Shown here piece after piece: positions 35,276 to 44,297 of a stretch of DNA of 54,896 bases (position 1 is its first letter; every line of letters starts with the position of its first letter). The translations under genes and the position numbers were made by a program. The notes beneath the pieces were generated by a model. That model worked only from the letters and a program-made list of their open reading frames with translations. It did not search any database and was not told the DNA's origin. Source of the DNA: Sphaerospermopsis aphanizomenoides BCCUSP55. Lineage in GTDB: Bacteria; Cyanobacteriota; Cyanobacteriia; Cyanobacteriales; Nostocaceae. Location: positions 1-54,896 of the forward strand of contig NZ_LUFH02000025.1 in the NCBI RefSeq assembly GCF_001586785.1, read 5' to 3'.

Positions 35276-35998
35276 TTATCCCACGATACCAGAACGCAAA
35301 GCTCTCACTGCTGCTTGAGTACGATCATCAGCACTTAGCTTGTTGAGAATATTACGAACGTGGGTTTTGACAGTTCCAATTGTGATAAAAAGTCTTTGAG
35401 CAATGATGGCATTGCTACAACCTTCGACTATCAGTTGCAATACTTCTAATTCCCTTTCAGTAAGTGTATAGAGTCCAAGATTTTGCTCATTTTCTAGTGA
35501 TTCTAAGTCATCGGCAACAGTCTGATCACTGCGGTCGGGTGTTGGTTCTGGTTTAATGGGGTTTTGTTGCGCTTGTTGCAACACTATGCGAGCAATCGCT
35601 GGATCGATCCAAGCATAGCCATTGTAAGTTACTCGTACTGCTTCTAGTAAATTATCAAACTTGACATCCTTCATGCAATAGGAATCTGCTCCAGCAGCAA
35701 AAGCAGCTAATACTGCTTCTTTGTTATCTCTTAATGTCAAAATTAATACTTTTGTATTTAAATTTTCATCTTCAGCAGTAGCCTTCAGGTCTCTTGTTAG
35801 TTCAATACCGTCCTTATCTGGTAAACCGATATCGACAATTGCAATATCAGGTTGCGTTGTTTTTAACATATTTAGACCATCAACAGCATTGCTAGCTTCC
35901 CCAACAATTTCAATTTCTTTCTTTTGTAAGAGTGCTGTCCGAATGCTCACACGAGTGAGTTCATGATCTTCAATTAGCGCGATCCGAATTTTACTCAT
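35276..35998 (-). CDS. NarL/LuxR family response regulator
   Basis: 240 residues. The receiver domain is at 1-125, with acceptor Asp56 in IVDIGLPDKDG; a linker of about 50 residues is rich in Pro, Glu and Asp. The C-terminal LuxR helix-turn-helix is LTERELEVLQLIVEGCSNAIIAQRLFITIGTVKTHVRNIL (start about residue 178). It binds DNA as a dimer after phosphorylation. No histidine kinase gene is adjacent. It lies 169 bases upstream of, and in the same direction as, the PP2C/anti-sigma operon, but the gap suggests a separate promoter. Confidence 0.92.
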   Translation of the reverse strand: MSKIRIALIEDHELTRVSIRTALLQKKEIEIVGEASNAVDGLNMLKTTQPDIAIVDIGLPDKDGIELTRDLKATAEDENLNTKVLILTLRDNKEAVLAAFAAGADSYCMKDVKFDNLLEAVRVTYNGYAWIDPAIARIVLQQAQQNPIKPEPTPDRSDQTVADDLESLENEQNLGLYTLTERELEVLQLIVEGCSNAIIAQRLFITIGTVKTHVRNILNKLSADDRTQAAVRALRSGIVG

Positions 35999-36159
35999 AG
36001 TCAGTCTACGCCAGTTATCTCTGTTTTACACCTACCATGTCTGAACAAGTCTAACAACTTTGCTCAGTAAGCAGCAGGTAAAAGGTAAAAGACAACAGGC
36101 GGTTATTCCTCCCCCTGAAAGTGTCGGCACTACTGGGTCTACAGGCTAACACTGATATA

Positions 36160-36230
36160 GCAGCTTTCAGCAGTCATCAGTAAAACCCTTTTGGTGCAAG
36201 GCTTTGTCATAAAAATTTGTACCTTATTGA
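36160..36230. repeat. dispersed intergenic repeat, copy C (most complete)
   Basis: AGCAGCTTTCAGCAGTCATCAG, then the 20-base core at 36182-36201, then GCTTTGTCATAAAAATTTGTACCTTATT. Imperfect ends TATAGCAGC and GCTGCTGTAT (about 36158 and 36233) are inverted relative to each other. The interval 35999-36263 holds no gene. Confidence 0.7.
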
Positions 36231-36263
36231 TCTGCTGCTGTATGTGCCTGAATATGTGGCAAA

Positions 36264-37031
36264 TTAAGAATTGGGCATTTCTGCAAAGGTATGAGAGGTC
36301 ATTTCTGATTCTTGATGGCTTAATTGTTGTAATTTATTTGTTAAATCTGTTGTGAGATGTTTAGCATCTTTTTTCAAACAACCATTAATGTAATCCACAA
36401 CTTTGATGGATTCACCAATGTGAATATTTACATCTGTACCCCAATTGGGATAAGATTGGCTGTATTTGATAGCAATGGGTATAATTTGGATTCCTAAGTT
36501 TGGGTGAATAGATTCAGCACTTAAAGCTAAACGAGAAATTCCCGACTTTAAGGTGTGAACTGTTCCATCCCGATAGATCCCTCCTTCGGGATAAATCACT
36601 AACATTTCTCCTTGTACCATTAAATCTATGGCATGACGCAGAGTAGCGATCGCTGGACGTTGAGGATCAACTGGAAACCCCCCCATCCGCCGGACAAACC
36701 AACCTTGTAGCCCTTGACACTCGCTAATAGTCACCATAAATCGCATATCTCGACCCGTCACATAACGACCATTAGCGTAGGGTAACAGTAATGAATCCCA
36801 TCGAGAACGGTGGGTAGGTGCCAGAATAATCGGTCCACTGGCAGGGATATTTTTTTGTCCAGTAATATTAATGTGGCCAAAGAATAATGGTATAACTATG
36901 TTATGTCCTAAAAAATACGTCAAAGGAGTTAACCAAGGGGAAACCCGTGAGGTACTAGAAGCCACCTTGGGATTTACTGACGTATTTGTTAATTGGGATT
37001 GGGATTTGGTAGAAGCAGAGTAAAATTCCAT
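36264..37031 (-). CDS. 1-acyl-glycerol-3-phosphate acyltransferase (PlsC-like)
   Basis: 255 residues. Acyltransferase motif I HRSRWDS (HX4D type, about residue 73), substrate motif VRRMGGFPVDP, and motif III YPEGGIYRDGTVH (about 149-161) followed by KSGISRLAL. There is a hydrophobic stretch near 35-52. The enzyme transfers an acyl chain to lysophosphatidic acid, or a related lyso-lipid, at the membrane. It is not next to other lipid genes. A membrane PlsY-like domain is encoded elsewhere in the window (17567), but nothing links the two. Confidence 0.88.
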   Translation of the reverse strand: MEFYSASTKSQSQLTNTSVNPKVASSTSRVSPWLTPLTYFLGHNIVIPLFFGHINITGQKNIPASGPIILAPTHRSRWDSLLLPYANGRYVTGRDMRFMVTISECQGLQGWFVRRMGGFPVDPQRPAIATLRHAIDLMVQGEMLVIYPEGGIYRDGTVHTLKSGISRLALSAESIHPNLGIQIIPIAIKYSQSYPNWGTDVNIHIGESIKVVDYINGCLKKDAKHLTTDLTNKLQQLSHQESEMTSHTFAEMPNS

Positions 37032-37145
37032 AATAACGGTGGCTGGCAGTTAGCGGTTAAAATGTGACGCAAACTTAATTATGTCCACCGTAAATTTTCT
37101 TGAGTAACTTGTGTTTTGCTATCTGGACAGTTTCACCTCTGTCCG

Positions 37146-37622
37146 TTATTTTTTCTGTTGGCGTTTAGCAGCAAACCAAGTCTGTAATTGATGACGACAA
37201 GCTGATTCTAGAATACCTCCAACTACTTGCAACCGGTGATTAGAAGCAGGGCTTGAGGGTATGTTGATAACAGTACGAATTGCGCCAGTTTTGGTATCGT
37301 CCACTCCATAGACCAGTGTTTGTAAACGTGCATGGACTATGGCACCAGCACACATCGGACAAGGTTCTAAAGTTACGTAGAGGGTGCATTGATCTAAACG
37401 CCAACTTTGCAGAGTTTTTGTAGCTGCCCGAATGGCGATAATTTCCGCGTGGGCGGTGGGGTCTTTGTCGCGTTCTTTACGATTTTCCCCGGTGGCAATT
37501 AAGTTACCTGCTGCATCTATAATCACTGCACCCACAGGTATTTCACCAGCATCACCCGCTACCTGTGCCAATTCTAGGGCGTGATTCATCCATTTTTGGT
37601 AGTCGGTAATTGGTGTGGTCAT
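37146..37622 (-). CDS. tadA: tRNA-specific adenosine deaminase
   Basis: 158 residues. The zinc site is HAE (58-60) and PCPMC (87-91), followed by AGAIVHARL, which is characteristic of TadA. It converts adenosine 34 to inosine in tRNA-Arg(ACG), an essential step for reading CGN codons. A glutaredoxin gene follows 37 bases downstream in the order of transcription, separated by a period-7 repeat that begins just after the tadA start region's far side (see 37648-37680 for the repeat, upstream of tadA). Confidence 0.93.
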   Translation of the reverse strand: MTTPITDYQKWMNHALELAQVAGDAGEIPVGAVIIDAAGNLIATGENRKERDKDPTAHAEIIAIRAATKTLQSWRLDQCTLYVTLEPCPMCAGAIVHARLQTLVYGVDDTKTGAIRTVINIPSSPASNHRLQVVGGILESACRHQLQTWFAAKRQQKK

Positions 37623-37647
37623 TCATCTCCAATGCATCCTGCCTCTT

Positions 37648-37680
37648 CGCTGTCACCTGTCACCTGTCACCTGTCACCTG
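37648..37680. repeat. period-7 CTGTCAC repeat overlapping the grxC 3' end
   Basis: Four to five copies of CTGTCAC. The left part is intergenic; the right part, from 37660, encodes the last residues of the glutaredoxin (VTGDR, stop). Confidence 0.9.
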
Positions 37681-37980
37681 AACTAACAACGGATCGAGTT
37701 GACCTTTTGTATCCAACGCATACAAGTCATAACAACCACCGATATGTTGATTATTAATAAAGATTTGGGGGACACTACGGCGGCCGTTGGCGCGTTCTGC
37801 CATGTTTGCTCTTGCTGGTTCATCACCGTCAATTTTGTATTCGGTGAATTTCACGCCTTTCCATGATAACAACATTTTGGCACGGATGCAGTAGGGGCAG
37901 GTTTGCCAGGTGTAAATTTCTACGTTGGCTTTAATGCGTTCTGGGTGACGACCTAACAGGGAGTTCAGAAATCCAAACAT
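37660..37980 (-). CDS. grxC: glutaredoxin 3
   Basis: 106 residues. The dithiol active site is CPYC (28-31) in IYTWQTCPYCIRAK, followed by the cis-Pro region RRSVPQIFINNQHIGGCYDLYAL, which binds glutathione. It reduces disulfides with electrons from glutathione. The C-terminal tail after DPLLVQ is encoded by the period-7 repeat, which seems to have replaced the original stop and added a few residues. It lies upstream of tadA in transcription order (37-base gap), so the two may be co-transcribed. Confidence 0.92.
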   Translation of the reverse strand: MFGFLNSLLGRHPERIKANVEIYTWQTCPYCIRAKMLLSWKGVKFTEYKIDGDEPARANMAERANGRRSVPQIFINNQHIGGCYDLYALDTKGQLDPLLVQVTGDR

Positions 37981-38071
37981 AATTGTGATTAATAGATTTA
38001 TTAATACAGAACTTACGCAAAAATTGTGTGTAAGCCTTTATTTATCTTAGAAGCAATTCATGAATTTCTGC

Positions 38072-38698
38072 CTACTTAGTTAATTTTACAAAGCCAGCAG
38101 GACATTGTGGCGTATTGTCAACTAGCTGGGGAGGAGGAGGAAGAGTTTTAGATGGTTGTTCGCTTTCACAGGCTACTCTTACAGTTATCATCTCAGCTGT
38201 TGGAGATGATGGATTAGGTATTACAAAAACACCCCCAGTATAACTTTTTAATCCTTCTTGTCTTGCTACAGCAAAAGTTTGGATGCTAGTGTAACTGTTC
38301 ACGTCTTTATCTTGTTGATGAGTATAATTAGTTATAGGAATATTACACTGCTTATCTGTCTCTGTGAGACCATAAGAACCGCCCTTACTATTAATTTTAA
38401 TCACACCATAAGAATAACTGTCTGTTCGATAACAATTGCCTTCTTTTCTTATAGGAACTTGCAAAGCATCTAAACTATCAGTAAATCTTGAATATTCCTG
38501 CAAATAATAAGCCTGTTGTGCGAGATTCATTCCTATATAAGCCTTTGCTTCAGATTGCTTGGTTTTATTTACTTGATCTGAGAAATCCGGGAGTAGTATT
38601 TGTTCTTTTCCTATTATTGCCATCGATAGAAAACCAGCAGTAATGACGGCCGCAGTGACGGCTCTAATTCCTAGTAAGACTGTATTTCTAATACCCAT
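38072..38698 (-). CDS. type IV pilin-like G/H family protein
   Basis: 208 residues. An N-terminal hydrophobic helix (about 8-30) is followed by SEAKAYIGMNLAQQAYYLQEYSRFTDSLDAL, the pattern of the cyanobacterial pilin-like G/H family. The typical prepilin cleavage motif (G followed by F/MTLIE) is missing, so processing by PilD is doubtful and the protein may simply be membrane-anchored with an outside C-terminal domain. Several cysteines (GNCYR, DKQCNIP, VACES, PQCPAG) could form disulfides. No pilus genes are nearby. Confidence 0.75.
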   Translation of the reverse strand: MGIRNTVLLGIRAVTAAVITAGFLSMAIIGKEQILLPDFSDQVNKTKQSEAKAYIGMNLAQQAYYLQEYSRFTDSLDALQVPIRKEGNCYRTDSYSYGVIKINSKGGSYGLTETDKQCNIPITNYTHQQDKDVNSYTSIQTFAVARQEGLKSYTGGVFVIPNPSSPTAEMITVRVACESEQPSKTLPPPPQLVDNTPQCPAGFVKLTK

Positions 38699-38821
38699 AA
38701 GACTTAATGAAATTTAATGTATAAATAATAACATTATAATGCAGCGTAAATATTTGGATACATAATTACCAGCCACTAGCAGCAAAACTTAACAAAGTCT
38801 CTACTCAAAGTCTTTTTCATG

Positions 38822-38836
38822 AAAGTACCGTACTTT
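38822..38836. promoter_or_regulatory. 15-bp palindrome upstream of glpX
   Basis: AAAGTAC-C-GTACTTT, a perfect odd palindrome about 70 bases before the glpX start, with further AGTCTTT/AAAGACT arms around it (about 38811 and 38848). The position suits an operator of the class II FBPase gene; the binding protein is unknown. Confidence 0.5.
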
Positions 38837-38903
38837 GGTAGACTTAAAGACTGAAATGGCCAGATAAAACGACGCTAAAATCAGCAATTGAGAGGGCAGT
38901 CCT

Positions 38904-39941
38904 GTGGAAAATACACTTGGTTTAGAGATTATTGAAGTAGTTGAGCAAGCAGCGATCGCCTCCTCAAAGTGGATGGGTAAAGGTGAAAAGAACACTGCTG
39001 ACCAAGTAGCAGTGGAAGCAATGCGGGAACGGATGAACAAAATTCATATGCGTGGTCGCATCGTTATCGGTGAAGGCGAACGTGATGAAGCTCCCATGCT
39101 TTACATTGGTGAAGAAGTCGGTATCTGTACTCGTGAAGATGCTAAAAATTTCTGTAACCCTGATGAACTAGTAGAAATTGACATCGCTGTTGACCCTTGC
39201 GAAGGTACAAACCTGGTTGCTTACGGTCAAAATGGCTCAATGGCAGTTTTGGCAATTTCTGAAAAGGGCGGTTTATTTGCAGCGCCTGACTTCTACATGA
39301 AGAAACTGGCAGCACCAGCAGCAGCTAGAGGTCATGTTGATATCAACAAGTCTGCAACAGAAAACCTGAAAATTCTTTCTGAGTGCTTAAATCGTTCCGT
39401 TGAAGAATTGGTAGTAGTTGTGATGGATCGTCCCCGTCACAAAGAACTCATTCAAGAAATTCGCACCGCTGGAGCTAGAGTTAGACTCATCAGTGATGGT
39501 GACGTATCTGCTGCTATCTCTTGTGCTTTTGCTGGTACTAACATTCATGCGTTGATGGGTATCGGTGCAGCACCAGAAGGTGTAATTTCTGCTGCGGCTT
39601 TACGTTGCTTGGGTGGACACTTCCAAGGACAATTGATCTACGATCCAGAAGTAGTACAAACAGGTTTAATTGGCGAAAGCAGAGAAGGTAATCTTGCCCG
39701 TTTGAAAGAAATGGGTATTACTGATGGAGATAGAGTATACAACGCTGACGAATTAGCTTCTGGTGAAACTGTGCTATTCGCTGCTTGTGGTATCACTCCC
39801 GGAACCCTGATGGATGGTGTGCGTTTCTTCCACGGTGGTGCTAGAACTCAAAGCTTGGTTATTTCCAGCCAGTCCAAAACTGCTCGGTTTGTGGATACAG
39901 TTCACTTGTTTGAAGAACCCAAAGTGATCCAACTACGGTAG
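38904..39941 (+). CDS. glpX: class II fructose-1,6-/sedoheptulose-1,7-bisphosphatase
   Basis: 345 residues starting with GTG at 38904, with AGAGGG about ten bases upstream. It shows the GlpX family signature: [19 protein letters not shown] near 23-41, [21 protein letters not shown] (about 50-70), the metal-binding DPCEGTNL (about 97) and DGDVSAAI (about 198). In cyanobacteria this enzyme dephosphorylates both fructose 1,6-bisphosphate and sedoheptulose 1,7-bisphosphate in the Calvin cycle. It lies upstream of hemA, separated by a perfect hairpin. Confidence 0.95.
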   Translation: MENTLGLEIIEVVEQAAIASSKWMGKGEKNTADQVAVEAMRERMNKIHMRGRIVIGEGERDEAPMLYIGEEVGICTREDAKNFCNPDELVEIDIAVDPCEGTNLVAYGQNGSMAVLAISEKGGLFAAPDFYMKKLAAPAAARGHVDINKSATENLKILSECLNRSVEELVVVVMDRPRHKELIQEIRTAGARVRLISDGDVSAAISCAFAGTNIHALMGIGAAPEGVISAAALRCLGGHFQGQLIYDPEVVQTGLIGESREGNLARLKEMGITDGDRVYNADELASGETVLFAACGITPGTLMDGVRFFHGGARTQSLVISSQSKTARFVDTVHLFEEPKVIQLR

Positions 39942-39999
39942 TAATTAGTCAGCAGTCAGTGGTCATTAGTCTGTTGTGACTAGCCACTGACAACTGACA

Positions 40000-40020
40000 G
40001 GGTTTAGCATTGCTAAACCC
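40000..40020. terminator. perfect hairpin between glpX and hemA
   Basis: GGGTTTAGCA and TGCTAAACCC separated by one T make a perfect 10-base inverted repeat. There is no T tract after it. It could end glpX transcription, process the RNA or bind a regulator of hemA, whose ATG is 38 bases on. Confidence 0.5.
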
Positions 40021-40057
40021 CTACAATTGACACCTAACCAATTACCAATTTTAAGAA

Positions 40058-41344
40058 ATGAATATTGCAGTGGTGGGGTTAAGCCATAAAACAGCCCCTG
40101 TAGAAGTAAGAGAAAAATTAAGTATTCCCGAACCTCAAACTGAAGGTGCGATCGCTCATCTCCTTAGCTATCCTCATATTGATGAAGTAGCTATTCTCAG
40201 CACCTGTAACCGTCTGGAAATCTACATTGTAAGCAGCGAAATTACTCAGGGTCTTCAGGAAGTTACTCAGTTTCTGGCAGAATATAGCAAATTACCTGTG
40301 ATGTCTTTACGACAACACCTATTTATGTTAATGCATAATGATGCAGTCATGCACGTTATGCGAGTATCCGCAGGTTTGGATAGTCTTGTCCTTGGTGAAG
40401 GTCAAATTCTAGCTCAGGTGAAAAACACTCACAAGTTGGGACAGCAATACAACGGTATAAAAACAATTTTAAATCGCTTATTTAAACAAGCTTTAACTGC
40501 TGGTAAACGGGTACGTACTGAAACTAGTATTGGTACTGGTGCAGTATCCATTAGTTCTGCGGCTGTGGAATTGGCGCAGATGAAAGTAGAAAATTTAGCG
40601 CCTTACCGTGTGGCTATCCTGGGTGCAGGAAAAATGTCCCGGTTACTGGTTCAACACCTGATTTCTAAAGGTGCAACTCAAATTAGTATAGTCAATCGTT
40701 CCCGTGAACGTGCAGAAGAATTAACAAAGCAGTTCCCAGAAAAACCTATTAACATCCATCTGCTCCCAGAAATGATGTCAGTTGTTGCTAATAGTGATTT
40801 GGTGTTTACCAGCACTTCTGCAACTGAACCAATTCTAGATCGCGCTAAGTTAGAAATGGTTTTAGACCCTAACCATTCATTAATGTTATTTGATATTTCT
40901 GTACCCCGGAACGTGGATGCAGATGTAAATGACCTGCCAAATGTGCAAGCATTTAATGTGGATGATTTAAAGGCTGTTGTCGCTCAAAATTATGAAAGCC
41001 GTCGGAAAATGGCACAGGAAGCCGAAAAAATTCTCGATGAAGAAGTGGAAGCTTTTGATGTGTGGTGGCGGAGTTTAGAAACGGTATCTACAATCAGTTC
41101 TTTGCGGAATAAAATTGAAAGCATTCGCGAACAAGAACTAGAAAAAGCTTTATCTCGGTTGGGTTCAGAATTTGGAGACAAACACCAAGAAGTAATTGAG
41201 GCTTTAACAAGAGGAATAGTTAATAAAATATTACATGACCCAATGGTACAATTACGGGCGCAACAGGATGTTGAAGCCAGACGTAACTGTATGCAAACTC
41301 TGCAAATGTTATTTAACCTAGATGCAGGGGAGCAGTTTAGCTGA
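40058..41344 (+). CDS. hemA: glutamyl-tRNA reductase
   Basis: 428 residues. The catalytic Cys50 is in STCNRLEIY. Other family segments are [17 protein letters not shown] (about 108), the NADPH-binding [13 protein letters not shown] (about 186) and a C-terminal dimerisation helix region. It reduces glutamyl-tRNA to glutamate 1-semialdehyde, the first committed step of haem, chlorophyll and bilin synthesis, and is usually tightly controlled. The start [18 protein letters not shown] is the canonical one. Confidence 0.96.
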   Translation: MNIAVVGLSHKTAPVEVREKLSIPEPQTEGAIAHLLSYPHIDEVAILSTCNRLEIYIVSSEITQGLQEVTQFLAEYSKLPVMSLRQHLFMLMHNDAVMHVMRVSAGLDSLVLGEGQILAQVKNTHKLGQQYNGIKTILNRLFKQALTAGKRVRTETSIGTGAVSISSAAVELAQMKVENLAPYRVAILGAGKMSRLLVQHLISKGATQISIVNRSRERAEELTKQFPEKPINIHLLPEMMSVVANSDLVFTSTSATEPILDRAKLEMVLDPNHSLMLFDISVPRNVDADVNDLPNVQAFNVDDLKAVVAQNYESRRKMAQEAEKILDEEVEAFDVWWRSLETVSTISSLRNKIESIREQELEKALSRLGSEFGDKHQEVIEALTRGIVNKILHDPMVQLRAQQDVEARRNCMQTLQMLFNLDAGEQFS

Positions 41345-41352
41345 AATTCGCA

Positions 41353-41390
41353 AATATCCCCGACCTCTTGCAGAAGTTGGGGATGATATT
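41353..41390. terminator. hairpin between convergent hemA and ABC ATPase genes
   Basis: AATATCCCCGAC pairs imperfectly with GTTGGGGATGATATT around a short loop. It begins nine bases after the hemA stop. T runs are weak, but its place between convergent genes fits a bidirectional terminator. Confidence 0.5.
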
Positions 41391-41421
41391 ACTCCTGACT
41401 CCTGACTCCTGCTATATTTTT

Positions 41422-42207
41422 TTACTGCCCTAAATATGCTTCTAAAACTTGGGCATTACTTTGAATTTCTGTGGGAGTACCAACGGCTAAATTTTGCCCT
41501 TCTGCTAATACCCAAACACGGTCGCACAAGGACATAATCACATCCATATTGTGTTCAATAATTAAAAAAGTCAAACCTTCTTCACGATTCCACTTGAGAA
41601 TGCGATCGCATATATCATCAATTAATCTGGGATTCACACCAGCAGCAGGTTCATCTAATAATATTAACTTAGGATTAGTCATTAAAGCCCTTCCCATTTC
41701 TAGGAGTTTGCGCTGTCCACCAGACAAACCACCAGCATAGTCATTTGCTTTTTTTTCTAACCCTACAGACTCTAACAAAAACATTGCCCTTTCTTTCAGT
41801 TGTTTTTCCTCTTTAGCAACAACATGAGGTTGAAACTGGACTTGCCAAAAATTCTCACCTGTTTGTTTTTGCGCTGCTAACAACATATTTTCCAACACCG
41901 ACAACCGGGAAAGAGTCCGCGCTACTTGAAAGGTACGAATTAAACCCTGTTGGGCAATTTGATAAGATTGTAAATTATGAATAGGTTCACCATCAAAAAT
42001 TACTCTTCCCTTATCTGGGTGGATGAAATTGGAGAGTAAATTAAATAAAGTTGTTTTACCAGCACCGTTAGGGCCGATTAAACCTGTAATGCTGCCTTGA
42101 GTAACTTCGATATTGGCATCTTTAACAGCTTGAATACCACCAAAGCTTTTACAAAGTCCGGTAGCAGCTAATAGAGGAAGTTGGGGGGGTTCAATACTAT
42201 TTACCAT
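41422..42207 (-). CDS. branched/neutral amino-acid ABC transporter ATPase (LivG/NatA type)
   Basis: 261 residues: Walker A GPNGAGKTT (about 43-51), signature LSGGQRKLLEMGRAL, Walker B LILLDEPAAGVNP and the H-loop IIEHNMD, all with LivG-type spacing (AAGVNPRL, VMSLCDRVWVLAEGQ). It energises import of hydrophobic or neutral amino acids. The matching LivM-type permease is at 43002, with a Uma2 gene in between; in Anabaena the corresponding pair would be part of the Nat permease. The binding protein, LivH-type permease and second ATPase are not in the window. Confidence 0.9.
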   Translation of the reverse strand: MVNSIEPPQLPLLAATGLCKSFGGIQAVKDANIEVTQGSITGLIGPNGAGKTTLFNLLSNFIHPDKGRVIFDGEPIHNLQSYQIAQQGLIRTFQVARTLSRLSVLENMLLAAQKQTGENFWQVQFQPHVVAKEEKQLKERAMFLLESVGLEKKANDYAGGLSGGQRKLLEMGRALMTNPKLILLDEPAAGVNPRLIDDICDRILKWNREEGLTFLIIEHNMDVIMSLCDRVWVLAEGQNLAVGTPTEIQSNAQVLEAYLGQ

Positions 42208-42313
42208 GATAATTGTATTTTCAACTTAATTTTTAATGATTATTAATTATTTTGATTTTTTTTTGAGAAAATAATTAATATCTAGTTTCATCAACATTTG
42301 TAATAATTATATT

Positions 42314-42883
42314 TTATCCTTGTAAAACCTCAGCCACTTTCAAAGTGAGATCCGCAAATAAAGGAGAAGAAATTGTCTGATCAAGTGTAAAAACTTGCTC
42401 CTCATAAAAACCTTCTACCCACTCTAAAACCGTTACTTTTTGCTGCATCGGATCAACAATCCAATATTCAGCAATACCTCGTGCTGCATACTCAGAACGC
42501 TTGTAACGATAATCTCGATTTTCCTGATTTGGACTGACTATCTCGACTACTAACAATGGTGGTGGCATATCCATTAAAATAAGAGAGCGTGTAGCGCCTT
42601 GCATTGCTTGAGATAATTCTTCAGAAAACACGATTAAATCAGGAACACGCACCCCCACCTGGCGACTATATACAGCCATTTCTGTTTTCATTCTTAACCG
42701 ATAATATGGAATACCTAATTTCAAACAATAGGCAACTAGAAACATGGCTATCCGACAATTTAGCTCACTTTCAGAAGGCATAGGAATTAATTTTCCGTTC
42801 TCCAATTCATATAAAGTATCTGTACCGTCATCAAATTGCAGAAATTCTTCAAAGGTCATTTTTTTAGCAGTAGCAACTGGCAT
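42314..42883 (-). CDS. Uma2 family (DUF820) endonuclease-like protein
   Basis: 189 residues, the standard Uma2 size. It opens with MTFEEFLQFDDGTDTLYELENGKLIPM, and the PD-(D/E)XK core is visible as VRVPDLIVFSE (Asp, about 103), PLLVVEIVSP (Glu, about 128) and RYKRSEYAARGIAEYWIVDP (about 142-161). Uma2 proteins are abundant and often multiplied in cyanobacterial genomes; their role is unsettled, and a link to mobile DNA or DNA repair is only assumed. It sits between two genes of one amino-acid transporter, in the same direction. Confidence 0.9.
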   Translation of the reverse strand: MPVATAKKMTFEEFLQFDDGTDTLYELENGKLIPMPSESELNCRIAMFLVAYCLKLGIPYYRLRMKTEMAVYSRQVGVRVPDLIVFSEELSQAMQGATRSLILMDMPPPLLVVEIVSPNQENRDYRYKRSEYAARGIAEYWIVDPMQQKVTVLEWVEGFYEEQVFTLDQTISSPLFADLTLKVAEVLQG

Positions 42884-43001
42884 GGCTATTTTCTCCCGTA
42901 AACTGCTTGTATTAACTATTTTAACAATTCCTGGAATTTATCCATCTCCTTTTTTATTCCCTGTTCAAAATTAATAACTTCCGTTCCCAATCACCAATCA
43001 C

Positions 43002-44117
43002 CTATTTCCCAAGAGTAAGTTCTTCCTTTTTCCCTAGAATACCTTGAGGTCGCCAAATCATCAGTACCATGAGAATTAGACCGATGAACATAATCCGAAA
43101 AGCGCCGATCCTTTCTACATCTAAAGGAACGATTTTTGGTAAAAACTCCCGTGTTAGGGCATCGTAAGCAAAGTAAATGACTGCACCTAAGATTGTACCA
43201 ATGTTATTTCCAGAACCGCCTAAAATGATCATAATCCAAGCATCAAAAGTGAGTTGGGGTTGAAAATTATCAGGATAAATGGCGCTAAGTTGCCAAGCGA
43301 AGAAAGCACCGGCAATACCAGCAATTGCTCCTCCTAGCATTAAAGATTGTAGTTTGTACCAAAAGACGTTTTTACCTAATGCTTTGGGTACTTCTTCATC
43401 TTCACGGATAGCTTTGAGAACTCGACCCCAAGGAGATTTGACTAAAAATTCTAACCGCCAAAATACAAACATTAATACTAACAAAGCCAACAACATCAAA
43501 CCTGCTTTGGGGTTGTAATTATATAGTCCCATCACACCAGCAACATAAATTGCTAATGATAATAAACCGAAAATTATACCCACTACCAAACGGGACACAA
43601 ATTCTTGTTTAGTGCTATTGCTTGAGGATTTTTGGGCAGTTTTAATCCAGCGCCACAAAGAAAATAGAGTAATACTTGTTAGTAAGGTAAGTACGCCAAT
43701 CATCAGCAATCGGAAAAATAAACTTGGCGTTGTATTCCAGGGTATAGCATAACTCTGGACACCAAACGCCCCAGATATCCAAGTATCACCCACTGGTAAA
43801 TCTTGGTTATTGATTACCAAGCGAATCAATTCTCCTGTGCCGATAGTGACAATACCCAGATAATCTTCCCGTAAGCGTAAAGTTGCAAAACCAATGATCA
43901 AACCCAACAAAGCGGCTACAATAGCCCCTGCGAGGGTTGAAAATAATAGAGGTACACCTTTTAAACTTAATAAAACTGTGGTATACGCACCCAAGGTCAT
44001 AAAAGCAATATGACCAAAGTTAATTAATCCTGTAAAACCCCACTGTAAATTTAGCCCCAGTCCAAACAGGGCAAAGGTAGCGGTAGAAATAGCCAGAAAA
44101 ATAAGATATTCAATCAT
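43002..44117 (-). CDS. amino-acid ABC transporter permease (LivM type)
   Basis: 371 residues with about ten hydrophobic segments and the LivM/LivH hallmarks: GLGLNLQWGFTGLINFGHIAFMTLGAY (20-46), LRLREDYLGIVTIGTGELIRL and, near the C-terminus, SPWGRVLKAIREDEEVPKALGKN and LGGSGNNIGTILGAVIYF. It forms half of the membrane channel for branched or neutral amino acids. It is the first gene of the group that ends with the ATPase at 41422. Heptamer repeats lie directly upstream (44157-44187). Confidence 0.92.
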   Translation of the reverse strand: MIEYLIFLAISTATFALFGLGLNLQWGFTGLINFGHIAFMTLGAYTTVLLSLKGVPLLFSTLAGAIVAALLGLIIGFATLRLREDYLGIVTIGTGELIRLVINNQDLPVGDTWISGAFGVQSYAIPWNTTPSLFFRLLMIGVLTLLTSITLFSLWRWIKTAQKSSSNSTKQEFVSRLVVGIIFGLLSLAIYVAGVMGLYNYNPKAGLMLLALLVLMFVFWRLEFLVKSPWGRVLKAIREDEEVPKALGKNVFWYKLQSLMLGGAIAGIAGAFFAWQLSAIYPDNFQPQLTFDAWIMIILGGSGNNIGTILGAVIYFAYDALTREFLPKIVPLDVERIGAFRIMFIGLILMVLMIWRPQGILGKKEELTLGK

Positions 44118-44156
44118 AATTAGTCATTAGTAAGTTATTCTTTCCGTTATATAAAA

Positions 44157-44187
44157 CCTACACCCTACACCCTACACCCTACACCCC
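44157..44187. repeat. period-7 CACCCTA repeat
   Basis: Four tandem copies of CACCCTA upstream of the LivM-type gene. The rest of 44118-44297 shows no gene. Confidence 0.9.
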
Positions 44188-44297
44188 ATCTCCCGATTTC
44201 GTAATGCAACGAGCTAGATTGTAGTGTACCTTGGGTATTGTCAAGTATGAACTTGAATCATTGCTATTTTTGTTAGGTGTCCAGAATAGTTAATATT

